64,000 nt of DNA, from assembly GCA_009760885.1 (NCBI GenBank), contig CM019721.1:15439696-15503695 (forward strand). Reading direction: 5' to 3'. Both the position numbers and the translations under genes were made by a program. The notes under the pieces were generated by a model. The model ran no database searches. It was not told where the DNA came from and was given only the letters and a program-made list of their open reading frames with translations. Shown here in pieces: positions 54,666 through 64,000 of the stretch. Each line of letters begins with the position of its first letter. The stretch's first letter is position 1. The stretch is from Achatina immaculata (taxonomy: Eukaryota; Mollusca; Gastropoda; Stylommatophora; Achatinidae).

Positions 54666-55226
54666 ATTCATTCATTCATTCATTTGCATGTCCCTTGCGG
54701 AACTTTGCCTCCCAAACAGCACTCCTGTAGGCCTCTCGGTTGTGAGCAAGATGGCCCGCTGCTGATGCATCCATTTCCAGATCGTCAACGATGTCTTGCA
54801 GCCATCTTCGTTTCGGTCTTCCTCTTTTTCTTTTTCCCATTATGTATCCTTCCAATACGGTCTTCTCTAAATTATCATGACGTTTAATGTCCAAAATATT
54901 TAAGTTTTCTCTCTTTAATCCTCTTTACTAGCCAGCCTTCTTCAGTACTAAGCTCTTGTAGTATAGATATATTTGTTCTTTTTTTGTGTCCACGATATTT
55001 GGAGAACTCTTCTGTAGCATTTACATTCAAAGGCATTTATGTGTTTCTCAGCTGTTTTGTTAAGTGTCCAGGTCTCACAGGCATATGTTGCGATGGGAAA
55101 GATGCATGCCCTTAAAAATCTTATTTTTGTGGTTCTGTCTGCTCCTCTCCACAGATTCTTTATTTGTTTTACTTTCTGAAGAGCAATAGATGTCCTCCTT
55201 TTAATTTCCCTCATTGTATCTCCATT
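54666..55226 (-). mobile_element. LINE-E insertion with 11-bp TSD
   Basis: Flanked by gattatggtcc at 54655-54665 and 55227-55237, inside the LINE-C endonuclease. On the minus strand: 'MREIKRRTSIALQKVKQIKN' (55214 down), 'RTTKIRFLRACIFPIATYAC', 'LNKTAEKHINAFECKCYRRV', a frameshift near 54895-54960, 'GKRKRGRPKRRWLQDIVDDL', 'NREAYRSAVWEAKFRKGHAN' with one 39-bp unit, and the tail read as attcattcattcattc (54666-54681). It is the cleanest and probably youngest LINE-E here. Confidence 0.95.
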
Positions 55227-55465
55227 GATTATGGTCCGGGAATGAGAAATAAGCGAGAAGATAAATTAATAGAATGGGAAAAAAATCCACAACATGATTA
55301 TTGGAAACACATGATTTAAGCAACATCCGAGAAGACTGGGTACATGGAACAGCCCAGACAAAAAGATTTATAATCATATCGACTCATTAATAAAAGATTC
55401 CGACATGCCTTAATAACAGTAGTGATCATGATCTATTATAGTTCTAAGGACTGTTATAGCCGGAG

Positions 55466-56844
55466 GTGTTGGTGGGGGATACGCTCTCCACTCCAATTAA
55501 ATGTTTCCAAGGCGTGCGTCTCAAATAGCCTCTGACAGTCCAAGTCCAGCTCCTGGCCTTCTCGTGGCGGAACTGTTTAAACTGACAGGAGAAGGGACGA
55601 GAGGCAAATATCTGGAGCCTGAAAACCAGACGCTTCAGGTAGATGAGAGTCTTGGTTGGTAGGTCATCTAGGAGAAGGAAAACTGATTTAAAAACCGTGC
55701 TGGCTAGATTTTTCAGCTGCTGTGCCTGGGGTGAAACTCCTCCCGGCCAATGAAGAAAATTGCGAGTAGGGTTACCGCGCAGTGCCGCCGTGGAAAAAGT
55801 GAAGGAAATGATTAAATGAAGTAACCAGTAGTCTCGAGGCCAGGGCTACTCAAATCATGGCACCTCTGCTCTAGAGGCCGGCCACGTCCTATATACACCC
55901 ATACTGGGGCAGACTGCCTAAACCGGCTTAACCCAGGGGTTAAACTAAAACACTGCTGTCGAGATTCTTCGGCTGCTGCGCGTGGGGTGAAACTCCTCCC
56001 GGCTAATGAAGAAGATGCGGAAATGCGATTAGGTTTGCCGTGCGGCGCCGCTGCAAAAAAAGTAAAGTTTAATCGGTGTGTCCAGTAGTCTCTCCGCGAG
56101 AGCTACTCATACCATTGCACCTCTGCTCTAGAGGCCGACCACGTCATATATACATCCATACTGGTGAAATATGCCTAAACCGGCTTAAACCAGGGGTGAA
56201 ACTTGATGACTACTCATGTCACGGTACCTCTGCTCTTGAGGTCAGTCACGTCCTAAATACGCTCATACTGGGAAAATACGCCTATAACGGCTTAACCAAG
56301 GGGTAAAACTTACTAGTGGCGAGGATTCGTCCTCCTGGACAAAACTCCGTATTGATCATAACTAGGAAGGGTAGCTACCACGACCACAAATTGCTGAAGT
56401 CGGAGACACTAGACCAGTGAGTCTAGATAGGCAACCACCTCTTACACGACGGGGATGTATGCATATCCTAATCACGCTGAGGTTTTCCGGTGAGAAAGTC
56501 CAACGCTGGACTGGATAGACAACAACCTCTCACCCGGGGGGGGGGGATACACCGGTATCCCCAAACACGTCGAGATTTTCCAGTGAGAAAGTCCAACTCT
56601 ACGGTTTAAACTAGTACAATGAAAACCACAGTGTCACGCAATCCCGCTTCTGGGACCCACCGAGAATACAGGCTCAAGCCCCGCGATACTCTGAACCTCT
56701 TGTGGTCCTCTCGGGGATCTCTTTTCTTTCGAAATCCTATCGAGGACCATGGGATTAAATTCAGTAGGATCAACAGACGATCTTGGTAGTAGAAGCGAAC
56801 GAAGAAGAAGAAGATGATGATGATGATGATCTATCATGTAGCAA
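55466..56844 (+). mobile_element. GC-richer 1.38 kb element with (GAT)n tail, 8-bp TSD, family unknown
   Basis: Flanked by agccggag at 55458-55465 and 56845-56852. Removing it gives an in-frame LINE-C reading VLRTVIAGVKLKK. It is clearly richer in G+C than its surroundings. Inside, 'ggctgctgcgcgtggggtga' and 'aactcctcccggc' recur at about 55720-55750 and 55972-56005. 'cacctctgctctagaggccg' with 'cacgtcctatatacacccat' recurs at about 55860, 56110 and, diverged, 56225. 'ttttcc(g/a)gtgagaaagtccaac' recurs at about 56483 and 56577. The 3' end is gaagaagaag plus (GAT)6 and 'ctatcatgtagcaa'. No protein was recognised. The tail and TSD point to LINE-mediated insertion of a SINE-like or 5'-UTR-derived RNA. 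Confidence 0.7.
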
Positions 56845-57655
56845 AGCCGGAGTAAAATTAAAGAAGACATGCAGAATCATGAAAAAAATCACACTAGACG
56901 TGGACCTGTTTAAAAGCAAGGAAGGACTAAAGAAAAGACACAGGGTTGTGATTGTAAACAGATACAGTGCATTAGCAAAAATACCAGTAAAAAGTGGCTA
57001 CCATAACCTACAGAGATTATTAGATTTTGTTGTAAAAGAAAGTGAAAAGACATGACTCACCCTAAATAGCAAGAAATCAGAAACAATGATTATATCACGA
57101 AGGACTAACCCATATAGATGTAGTACAAGGAACAACCTTGAGACAAATGCATGCAATTAAATATTTGGGCACATAAACAACTTCAGATGGAAAATGCACC
57201 TCTGAAATCAAAAATAGATTATGTCAAGTCAAAACAGCTTTCACACAGATACATCTTGTGCAGTGCATCCCCATCACTGAACATCAGAAAGAGAGTTCTG
57301 AAATGCTACATTGACTTGTCCCACTCTATAGAAGAGTCATGACAACGATCGATGCAAAGATCACTAGAGACAACAGACATACGGTTTCTTAGAAGAATGC
57401 TATTGATAGCTAAGATGACAAGCAGGGAATGTCTTACAATAATTTGTGTATGAACTTAATTAAATCCATAAGAAAATGAGAGTCATCATTTACTGGACAT
57501 TTAATGAGAAGAAGAGGGCTTGGAAACATAACAACAGCAAAGATAAATCGGAAGATAGGCAGGGGAAGAAATGGTGGACATTTTAATGCGACGCCACAAT
57601 AAAAAGTCATCTGAACTGGAAAATATTAAGGACCAAAATGAATGAAGAAACTTGA

Positions 57656-58384
57656 TCGAACGTGTAACAGAATAGGATAACGGACAAAGAGTAGTCTTCC
57701 CCGGAGAAAGCTAATTTTGGAAACTTATGGGGTTGCGCAGCAAGCGCCAGTAATTCTCACGTATTGGCACACACTGTGAACGAACTGGAAGAAACGCATA
57801 GGAAAAGAGCAGACGTGAAGAAAATAACAGTTGAGACCGGCAAGGAAGGAGGTATGAAAAATGTAGTATCAAGCAAGTTCCATTTTCAGAGTTCCTGACA
57901 TATGATATTATGTTGGCCAATATTTATCATCATTTTGTTTTGCAAATAGACTTCTCTAATGCGTAACATCGTGATGAATTATGTCAATTATGTGTGATTT
58001 TACGTTGTGTTGGAACAGGAAAGATAGATTAGTAAAGGACTGCGGTTTAACTGATTTTAGCAGGGTAGAGATAAAAGTGCATGTTGTAATTTAAAATAAA
58101 AAGGAAAGATAGAAAAAAGAGAAGACATGACAAAAGAGACAAATGAGATCAGCAAGTAGAGATGTAAAACAAACAGTAACAAACCAATATTTCGGAAATA
58201 TTTCTTTACCAAGAAAGACGAAAACATTGAAACAACAAATAGGCATAAAAACAACAATTAGCTGGCAGAGATCTTCTTGGGTAGGATTGTATTTATATAC
58301 TTTCTACATATTCTTGTATTTGTCTCTGCTTTGTGAAATAAATGCATCTGATCGTGCTGGTGACTGTGACACATTTACAAAGAC
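57656..58384. other. Unassigned sequence
   Basis: No gene or repeat recognised. Confidence 0.4.
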
Positions 58385-60745
58385 GATCTTACATCCTTTC
58401 CGCGCCGATAAACATCACATAGGGCCCGCATGGTAGTTTGCCAAGATGTCCTGTTTTCCGAGAATTTTTCAATCTCATCAAGGGATGTTTTGGCCACTGA
58501 ACTGGCCTCTCTTAACAATGTTCTCTTTAGAGTTTCATGTGGTCGACCTCTTTTTTTTTGGCCTGTTGTGTTCCATTTAATAGCTTCTTTGGGAATCCTC
58601 TGATTGTTTCTTCTCATCACATGACCCACATATGTCCATCTTCTTTATCTGATCAACTATGGGACAGTTTGTTGTTACCCATCTATCTTATCTCTGCGTT
58701 GTTCTTGAATTTGTTCCATTTTGTACCGAGTAATTTCCTTAGGCATTTATTTTCAAAACAGTCTAATTTCTTGTCTATTTCTTTAGTTGTTCTCCAGCTT
58801 TCACATGCATAAGTGAGGGTGAATATTACATGTAAATTAAATAATCTTAAGTTTGTTTTTGTGCTTATAGCTTTTGAATGCCATATGGTATAAAGATTCT
58901 TGAAGGTCAGTGCTGCTTTTGCAATTCTAATTCTAACTTCCTTTCTGGTGTCTCCATCCTAGTCTATGTAGCTGCCGAGATAAGCAAAATGGTTTACTTC
59001 TTCAACAGGTGTTCCCTCTACGTATATTTGACCTTCATGGTTAATGAGAGTTTTATTATTTTTGTTTTATCCTTGTTAATTTCAAATCCTATTTTATTAG
59101 CCATTGAAGACAGGGTTATTGTTTTTACGTGCATTGATTTCATATTGCCACTGACAAGAGTTATGTCATCTGCGAAATCAAGATCTTCCAGGTGGGTCTC
59201 ATGTACCTAATCAATGCCCATTTTACCTGTGCAGCATCTTTTCATTATGAAGTCTATGGCATTTCGAAAAAGCAAGGAAGATATTATACATCCTTGTTTC
59301 ATGCCTGTTTCAGTCTGGAACCATTAACTCATTCTTTCTTGTGTGTTGACTGCACAAACATATCCATTGTAGAGGTCACTAATGATGTTCACAATCTTAG
59401 ATGATATTCCATATATTCTTAAAATTCTCTATAATGATTCTCTGTGTATGCTATCAAATGCTTTTTTAAAGATTATGAAGTTCAGGATTAACGGTCTTTG
59501 CTTTTCAATATGTTCTTCAAGTATTATTCTTAGATTACAGATCTGGTCGAGACAGCTTGTCCCTTTTCGAAATCCTGCTGTTCTTTCTCTCATTGCAGCA
59601 TCCACTACATCTTGAATTCTATTCGGAATAACTTTGCAAAATACTTTTGACACAACTGATAGTAAGGTTACTCCTCTTCAGTTGTTGCAATTGCTAAGGT
59701 TGCCTTTTTTCGGTATTTTAACTTTTTCTTCTCTCCAAACTTTATTGAACATTCTCTGTAGTTGTTTCATGTTGTCTATATTAACAGCTTTTAATGTTTT
59801 GGGTGTTCTTTCATCTTCACCAGCAGCTTTGTTTTTTAGTCATTAGATTCACTGCTGTTTCAATTTCATGCAATGTAATTTCATCTAGGTTTGCATTTAG
59901 TAGTGGGAATGGTAAGTCAGTTTCATGGTCTATCAATTCTTTTGGTGTGGTCGATTAAGTATTTCTTGGAAGTGTTCGGCCCATCTTTGCTTTCGGTCTT
60001 TACTTGATGTTAATAATAATAACAACAGTCAGTTTTGCTAAGGACTAGTCTTTCTTTGGATGCATTAGTTCCTGTTAGCCTCTTTTGTATGTTATATAGA
60101 GTTTTGCTATCTCCTGTTTTTGCTGTCTTCTCTGCTTCTTTCGCCATATTGTCCATTTATACTCTTTCTTTTATTCACTCTAGCTGAACATTTTACTGTA
60201 GTGTCTAGTTCTTTGTATATTGCTTTTGCCAAATCTTTTCCAAGATCTGTTTTTACATTCAACATGACTAATTTGGCTGCTCGTCTGCACATGGATTTCT
60301 ATGACAATTAGGATGCCGTGTTTAGGGAGTTTGTTAATGTAATTTGTAGTTGGTGATAGAAATCGTCTTTTATTTCATCGTCTGCATTGTTTGTGGGTAC
60401 ATAGCACTGTATGATTGTCATTCTTACGTGTCTTATTTGGAAGCGTGCTCTTAATGTACGACTGTTCACTGGTTCCCATTCTGTAAGGCTCTTTGCTGCC
60501 GCAGTTGACATAATTATACCTACTACCCCTTGATTTTTCCCAACGTCTCTGTCTGAATGTATGATTAACTTACGATTTTCGGCAGATCTTTTCCCTGCTT
60601 CTGGCCATCTCATTGCACTCATGCCCAGGTCATCTAGATGATATTTATTAATTTCTGGGATTACCTGAGCAGTTTTTTATGTTATGGCCATTGTTCTTAC
60701 GTTCCAGAATCCGATCTTTGTCACATACTTGGTGTCAATGAATGT
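58385..60745 (-). mobile_element. LINE-A copy with intact 5' start and a deletion in the endonuclease
   Basis: On the minus strand from about 60725: 'VTKIGFWNVRTM' (the endonuclease start missing from the 31 kb copy), 'SAMRWPEAGKRSAENRKLII' (Glu of SEMRW changed to Ala), 'EWEPVNSRTLRARFQIRH' and 'MTIIQCYVPTNNADDEIKDD'. Then, near 60290-60305, there is a jump to the linker ('AAKLVMLNVKTDLGKDLAKA'), so the GDFNAK-to-SDH part is lost. RT pieces follow: 'KVFCKVIPNRIQDVVDAAMR', 'TAGFRKGTSCLDQICNLR', the palm 'NFIIFKKAFDSIHR', 'LEDLDFADDITLVSGN', 'YLGSYID', and 'MGHVMRRNNQRIPKEAIKWN', 'KKRGRPHETLKRTLLREA' (58629-58490). The 3' end near 58385 reads ggatgtaagatc. Confidence 0.9.
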
Positions 60746-60749
60746 GTTC

Positions 60750-61940
60750 ATATTCATTCACGTACGCTCTCATTTATTTTCTCAGTTATTTCTTTCCTCT
60801 AGACTCTCACTCATTCACAAATACATTCTTTAATGCGTTCCTCTTTCACTCTTGCTCACTGTTTCAAGATAATTTCTACAGAGTGTAAGTTTTCAGCCTG
60901 ATTTGCACTTTTGTTACCAGTGTTATCTCTTTTCAGATTTTATTACACGACTGCTTTCAAGCAGAATGTATACTGTACTCACATTATATACTCATCTATT
61001 TTCAGTCACAGTAATGCATTAATTTTTAAGTAATTCTCTTTTATTTATAAATATAAATATGATTAAAATAAATAAATAAAATGTCAGTAAATAGTTATAT
61101 AATCTAGAAAGTGGTACAGTATATCTTCTGTTCAATGTTGTAAAAACACTGCAAAGATAAATTTGTTTAAAAGCAAAATGCATACATACTGTCTGGAAAT
61201 AACATTTCGCAGCAGTAGTCTGGACAGTGAAAAAATAATGCCTTATTTCAGTTCCTCTCTTAGCTGAACCTCCACATTCCACGCGAACGTAGACTGTTCT
61301 GTAACTACAAGCCGAACCTGGCTTGTCATCCAGCGTTCACAGCGCGCAAAGATGCCAGTTATGTAGAAGAATTGTTCCTTCTCGCACTCTCACGTTTTAA
61401 GGAAGAGACACTTTGAAATTAAATATTGTGCAAAATATTGTATACCCGATGTTATTATGTTTATTGCCGAGTTTGTTTTCCTATTGAAGAAAATGGTGAA
61501 AGAAAAGAATCTAGAGGAAAGTAATGTTTTTCCCCCCCCCCCCTTTTTTACACCTTACGTTTACGTTTTCAATTCTTAAGTTATCAATTACCAGATAAAA
61601 CTATCTGGGCAATGTACTCTTTCATACTGTATATGTTAGCATTCTCTTTACTCCCTCCTATCAATCACTTTCATTTAATGTCGATTCTTTTGGTGTTTAG
61701 CAATTTTCTCTCCGTCCGACTAATCCGACACAACAAAATTTTACATTACACCGACATGACATAACAATTTTCTCATATTACTACAAGACATTTTTCATTC
61801 ACGTGACGTACAAATTTTCTCCTCGCATCAACACTCAAACAGCCACAACATCCAAAATTTCACTTCACACCCTTTAACATACACATTTTCATTTCTCCTC
61901 AACATGAATACGAAGTCTCATTAGAAAGACAATTTGCATG
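60750..61940. other. Unassigned AT-rich sequence
   Basis: No gene recognised. A C-run is at 61530-61542. Confidence 0.4.
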
Positions 61941-61944
61941 AAAC

Positions 61945-62260
61945 AGAAATATCAAGAAGTCAGAAATAATGAACTTTGACGTCAATAAAATCAGTGAACA
62001 TAAAAAAAAATTAACGACCAAAAACCTAAAAGAAATAGATACCTCATATCTTTGCGGTATAGTCTCACCTCGTGAAGGAATACATAAAAACATAAGTCGT
62101 AGAATAAATAAAGCAAGAAAAGCTTTCAGTAAACATATATACACTTGGAATTCCCACCTTTCACAGTACAGTACAATATAGTACAGTACAGTACTAGTAA
62201 AATGAAAACTGTGCTATCCATACCCCTCTGTGAAGCAGAGTATTGGAGAATGCTATCGTG
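61945..62260 (+). mobile_element. LINE-I-like C-terminal scrap
   Basis: It reads 'KKSEIMNFDVNKISEHKKKL' (about 61952), 'KEIDTSYLCGIVSPREGIHK' (YLGS-equivalent region), 'INKARKAFSKHIYTWNS' (usual 'KAR.AF..L...W.S') and then a short gtaca repeat (62166-62194), followed by 'CAIHTPL'. It parallels the LINE-I order at 51690-52330. Very decayed. Confidence 0.5.
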
Positions 62261-62265
62261 AAGAT

Positions 62266-62527
62266 TCTCTACAAGGGATTTGATATTCTTCGTGGCTCGT
62301 GAAGATAACCTATGAGTAATATTACACATTGAACAGCATTTCTACTTTGGATGCACTCTACGCTTTTTTATGGAAACTAATGTATAACATTAATCACATT
62401 GGTTCCTGTAATATTCGTATATTCATTCAAAATATAAACATGATGTCTATAATCTCAACAGTACTAGATCATAGATGACAAACTCCTTCTTATTCAATGT
62501 TCAGTAATAATAAACCAGTCGAACCAT
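62266..62527. other. Unassigned AT-rich sequence
   Basis: No gene or repeat recognised between the LINE-I scrap and the LINE-A 3' end. Confidence 0.4.
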
Positions 62528-64000
62528 AACATCTTACATCCTTCCAGTGCCACTAAACGTCACATGGTAGTTCGCCAAGATTTCCTGTCTTTGGTGAATT
62601 TTTCAATCTTATCAAGGGATGTTATGCCCACTGAACTGGCCTCTTTTAACAAATGTCCTCTTTAGAGTTTCACGTGGTCGACCTAATTTTTCTTCAGCCT
62701 GTTGTGTTCCACTTGATAGCTTGTTTAGGGATCCTCTGATTGTTCCTTCTCATCAAGTGATTGACATTTGTCCATCTTCTTTTTCCCGATTACTCATGAG
62801 ACAGATTTGGTCATCTGTCTTATCTCTGACTTGTTCTTGAATTCGTTTCACTTTATACCGAGTATTTTCCTTAGGTATTTTTTTTCAAAAGAGTCTAATT
62901 TCTTACCTATTTCGTTAGGTGTTTTCCAACTTTCACATGTATAAATGAGGGTGGCTATTACATTTGAATTGAATAATGTTAACTTGGTTTTTGTGCTTAT
63001 AACATTTGAATGCCATATGTTCTCAAGATTTTTGAAGGTCAATGCTTCTTTTGCAATTCGAATTCTAACTTCCTTTCTGGTGTTTCCATCCTGGTCTATG
63101 TAGCTGCTGAGATATGCAAAATGGTTTACTTCTTCAACAGCTGTTCCTTCGATATATATTTGTCCTTCGTGGTTAATGAGATGTTTCATTATTTTTGTTT
63201 TATCCTTGTTAATTTCAAATCCTATTTTATTAGCCATTGAAGACAGGGTGATTGTTTTTACGTGCATTGATTTCATATTGTCACTGATAAGAGTTATGTA
63301 ATCTGCAAAATCAAGATCTTCCAGTCTGGAACCATTAACTCATTCCTTCGTCTGTATTGACTGCACAAACATATCAGTCTTAGATTTCCCTAATGGTGTT
63401 GACAGTCTTAGATGGTATTCCATATATTCTTAAAATCCTCCATAATGATTCTCTGTGTGTGCTATCAAATGCCTTTTTAAAGTCTATAAAGTTCAGGATT
63501 AACGGTCTTTGCTTTTCAATATGTTCTTCAAGTATTATTCTTAGATTAAAGATCTAGTCGAGACAGCTTGTCCCTTTTCGAAATCCTGCTGTTCTTTCTC
63601 TCATTGAAGCGTCCACTACATCTTGAATTCTATTCAGAATAACTTTTGACACAACTGATAGTAAGGTTACTCCTCTTCAGTTGTTGCAATTGTTAAGGTT
63701 GCCTTTTTTCGGTATTTTAACTTTTTGTCTATTTAGAAGGGACTTTTTCTTCTTTCCAAACTTTATTGAACATCCTTTGTAGTTGATTCATGTTGTCTAT
63801 ATTAACAGCTTTTAATGTTTGGGTGTTCTTTCATCTTCACCTGCAGCTTTGTTTTTTAGCCATTAGATTCACTGCTGTTTCAGTTTCATGCAATGTAATT
63901 TCATCTAGGTTTACATTTAGTTGTGGGAATGGTAAATCAGTTCCAAGGTCTATCAGTTCTTGTGGATGTGTTCGATTAAGTAATTCGTGGAAGTTTTCGG
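62528..64000 (-). mobile_element. LINE-A copy running off the window's right edge
   Basis: The minus strand from 64000 starts in the RT linker ('HELLNRTHPQELIDLGTDLP', 'LNVNLDEITLHETETAVNLM'). It continues through 'AAGEDERTPK', 'TFKSKVTKIPKKG'-type sequence, 'AGFRKGTSCLD' and 'FIDFKKAFDSTHR'. About 130 bases with the loop before FADD are then deleted (junction near 63325), leaving 'LEDLDFADYITLISDN' (FADD to FADY). The C-terminal part follows: 'VNHFAYLSSYIDQDGNTRKE' (63276 frame), 'LIYTCESWKTPNEIGKKL' and 'LRKILGIK'. After a frameshift near 62850 come 'RRPRETLKRTFVKRG'-like sequence and a 3' end near 62528. It is nearest to the 58.4-60.7 kb copy. Confidence 0.9.

Larger units (their letters stand above)
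54188..57655 (+). mobile_element. LINE-C copy split by two insertions, with an internal deletion
   Basis: Piece 1 (54188-54665): endonuclease start 'LTTWNVRTLYRT', 'NILGMSEVRWTGAGRIKSRQ', 'QLKGRPINITFLQTYPPTV' and 'EVNIVLGGFNAKIGNVKD' (consensus GDFNAK, so Asp to Gly). Piece 2 (55238-55465): 'GPGMRNKREDKLIEWEKN', 'DWVHGTAQTKRFIIISTH', 'SDHDL' (SDH kept) and 'VLRTVIAG'. Piece 3 (56845-57655): 'VKLKK...DVDLFKSKEGLKK', 'NRYSALAKIPVKSG', then a direct jump to the RT C terminus 'NLQRLLDFVVKESEKT', 'KKSETMIISRRTNPY', the 'RKRVLKCYID' block and a degraded tail. The RT fingers and palm are deleted (junction near 56995-57005). Insertions are LINE-E (54666-55226) and a GC-richer element (55466-56844). 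Confidence 0.8.

Overview
The window looks like non-coding, transposon-saturated DNA from an animal, most likely an invertebrate. It is AT-rich, full of di-, tri- and tetranucleotide repeats, and carries decayed copies of metazoan mobile elements: APE-type LINEs, Penelope-like elements with a GIY-YIG domain, a mariner (DD34D) and a Tc1-like transposase, a Helitron-type terminus, a hAT-type MITE and solo LTRs. A mollusc such as a cephalopod would fit, but nothing here proves the clade. I see no convincing host gene, spliced exon set, tRNA or rRNA. Nearly every long reading frame is a LINE/PLE fragment or its antisense shadow.

Local family names used below (mine, not database names): LINE-A (best copy 30.9-33.8 kb); LINE-B ((GA)n 3' tail); LINE-C and LINE-D ((GAT)n tails); LINE-E (the most abundant, (GAAT)n tail); LINE-H, I, J, K (small remnants).

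Layout. 0-9 kb: a ~1.25 kb sequence present twice in direct orientation (1-1285 and 7486-8727), with a Tc1-like scrap and LINE-B/LINE-K remnants between. 9.9-11 kb: a Helitron-like element with internal tandem repeats. 11-21 kb: LINE-E, -D, -C, -H and -B remnants and a nearly complete but dead mariner. 22.1-28.4 kb: one LINE-E copy split by a solo LTR, a LINE-D fragment and a Penelope-like element that itself holds a second Penelope-like element; most boundaries carry target-site duplications (TSDs). 29.6-30.1 kb: two LINE-E ends head to head. 30.9-33.8 kb: the best LINE-A. 34.4-36.7 kb: LINE-E plus a flank that recurs inverted at 46.1-47.6 kb. 37-42 kb: two MITE-like elements, a minisatellite and a LINE-E insertion with a 12-bp TSD. 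43.95-49.6 kb: one LINE-A copy broken by a solo LTR, a LINE-E-plus-flank cassette and a Penelope-like element. 51.7-53.9 kb: LINE-I and LINE-J remnants. 54.2-57.7 kb: a LINE-C copy split by a LINE-E and by a GC-richer 1.38 kb element. 58.4-64 kb: two more LINE-A copies and a LINE-I scrap.

The elements do not form a pathway. Their interest is in the order of insertion, which can be read from nesting and TSDs: LINE-A, LINE-C and the 22-28 kb LINE-E are older hosts, while the LTRs, Penelope-like elements, other LINE-E copies and the GC-rich element arrived later.
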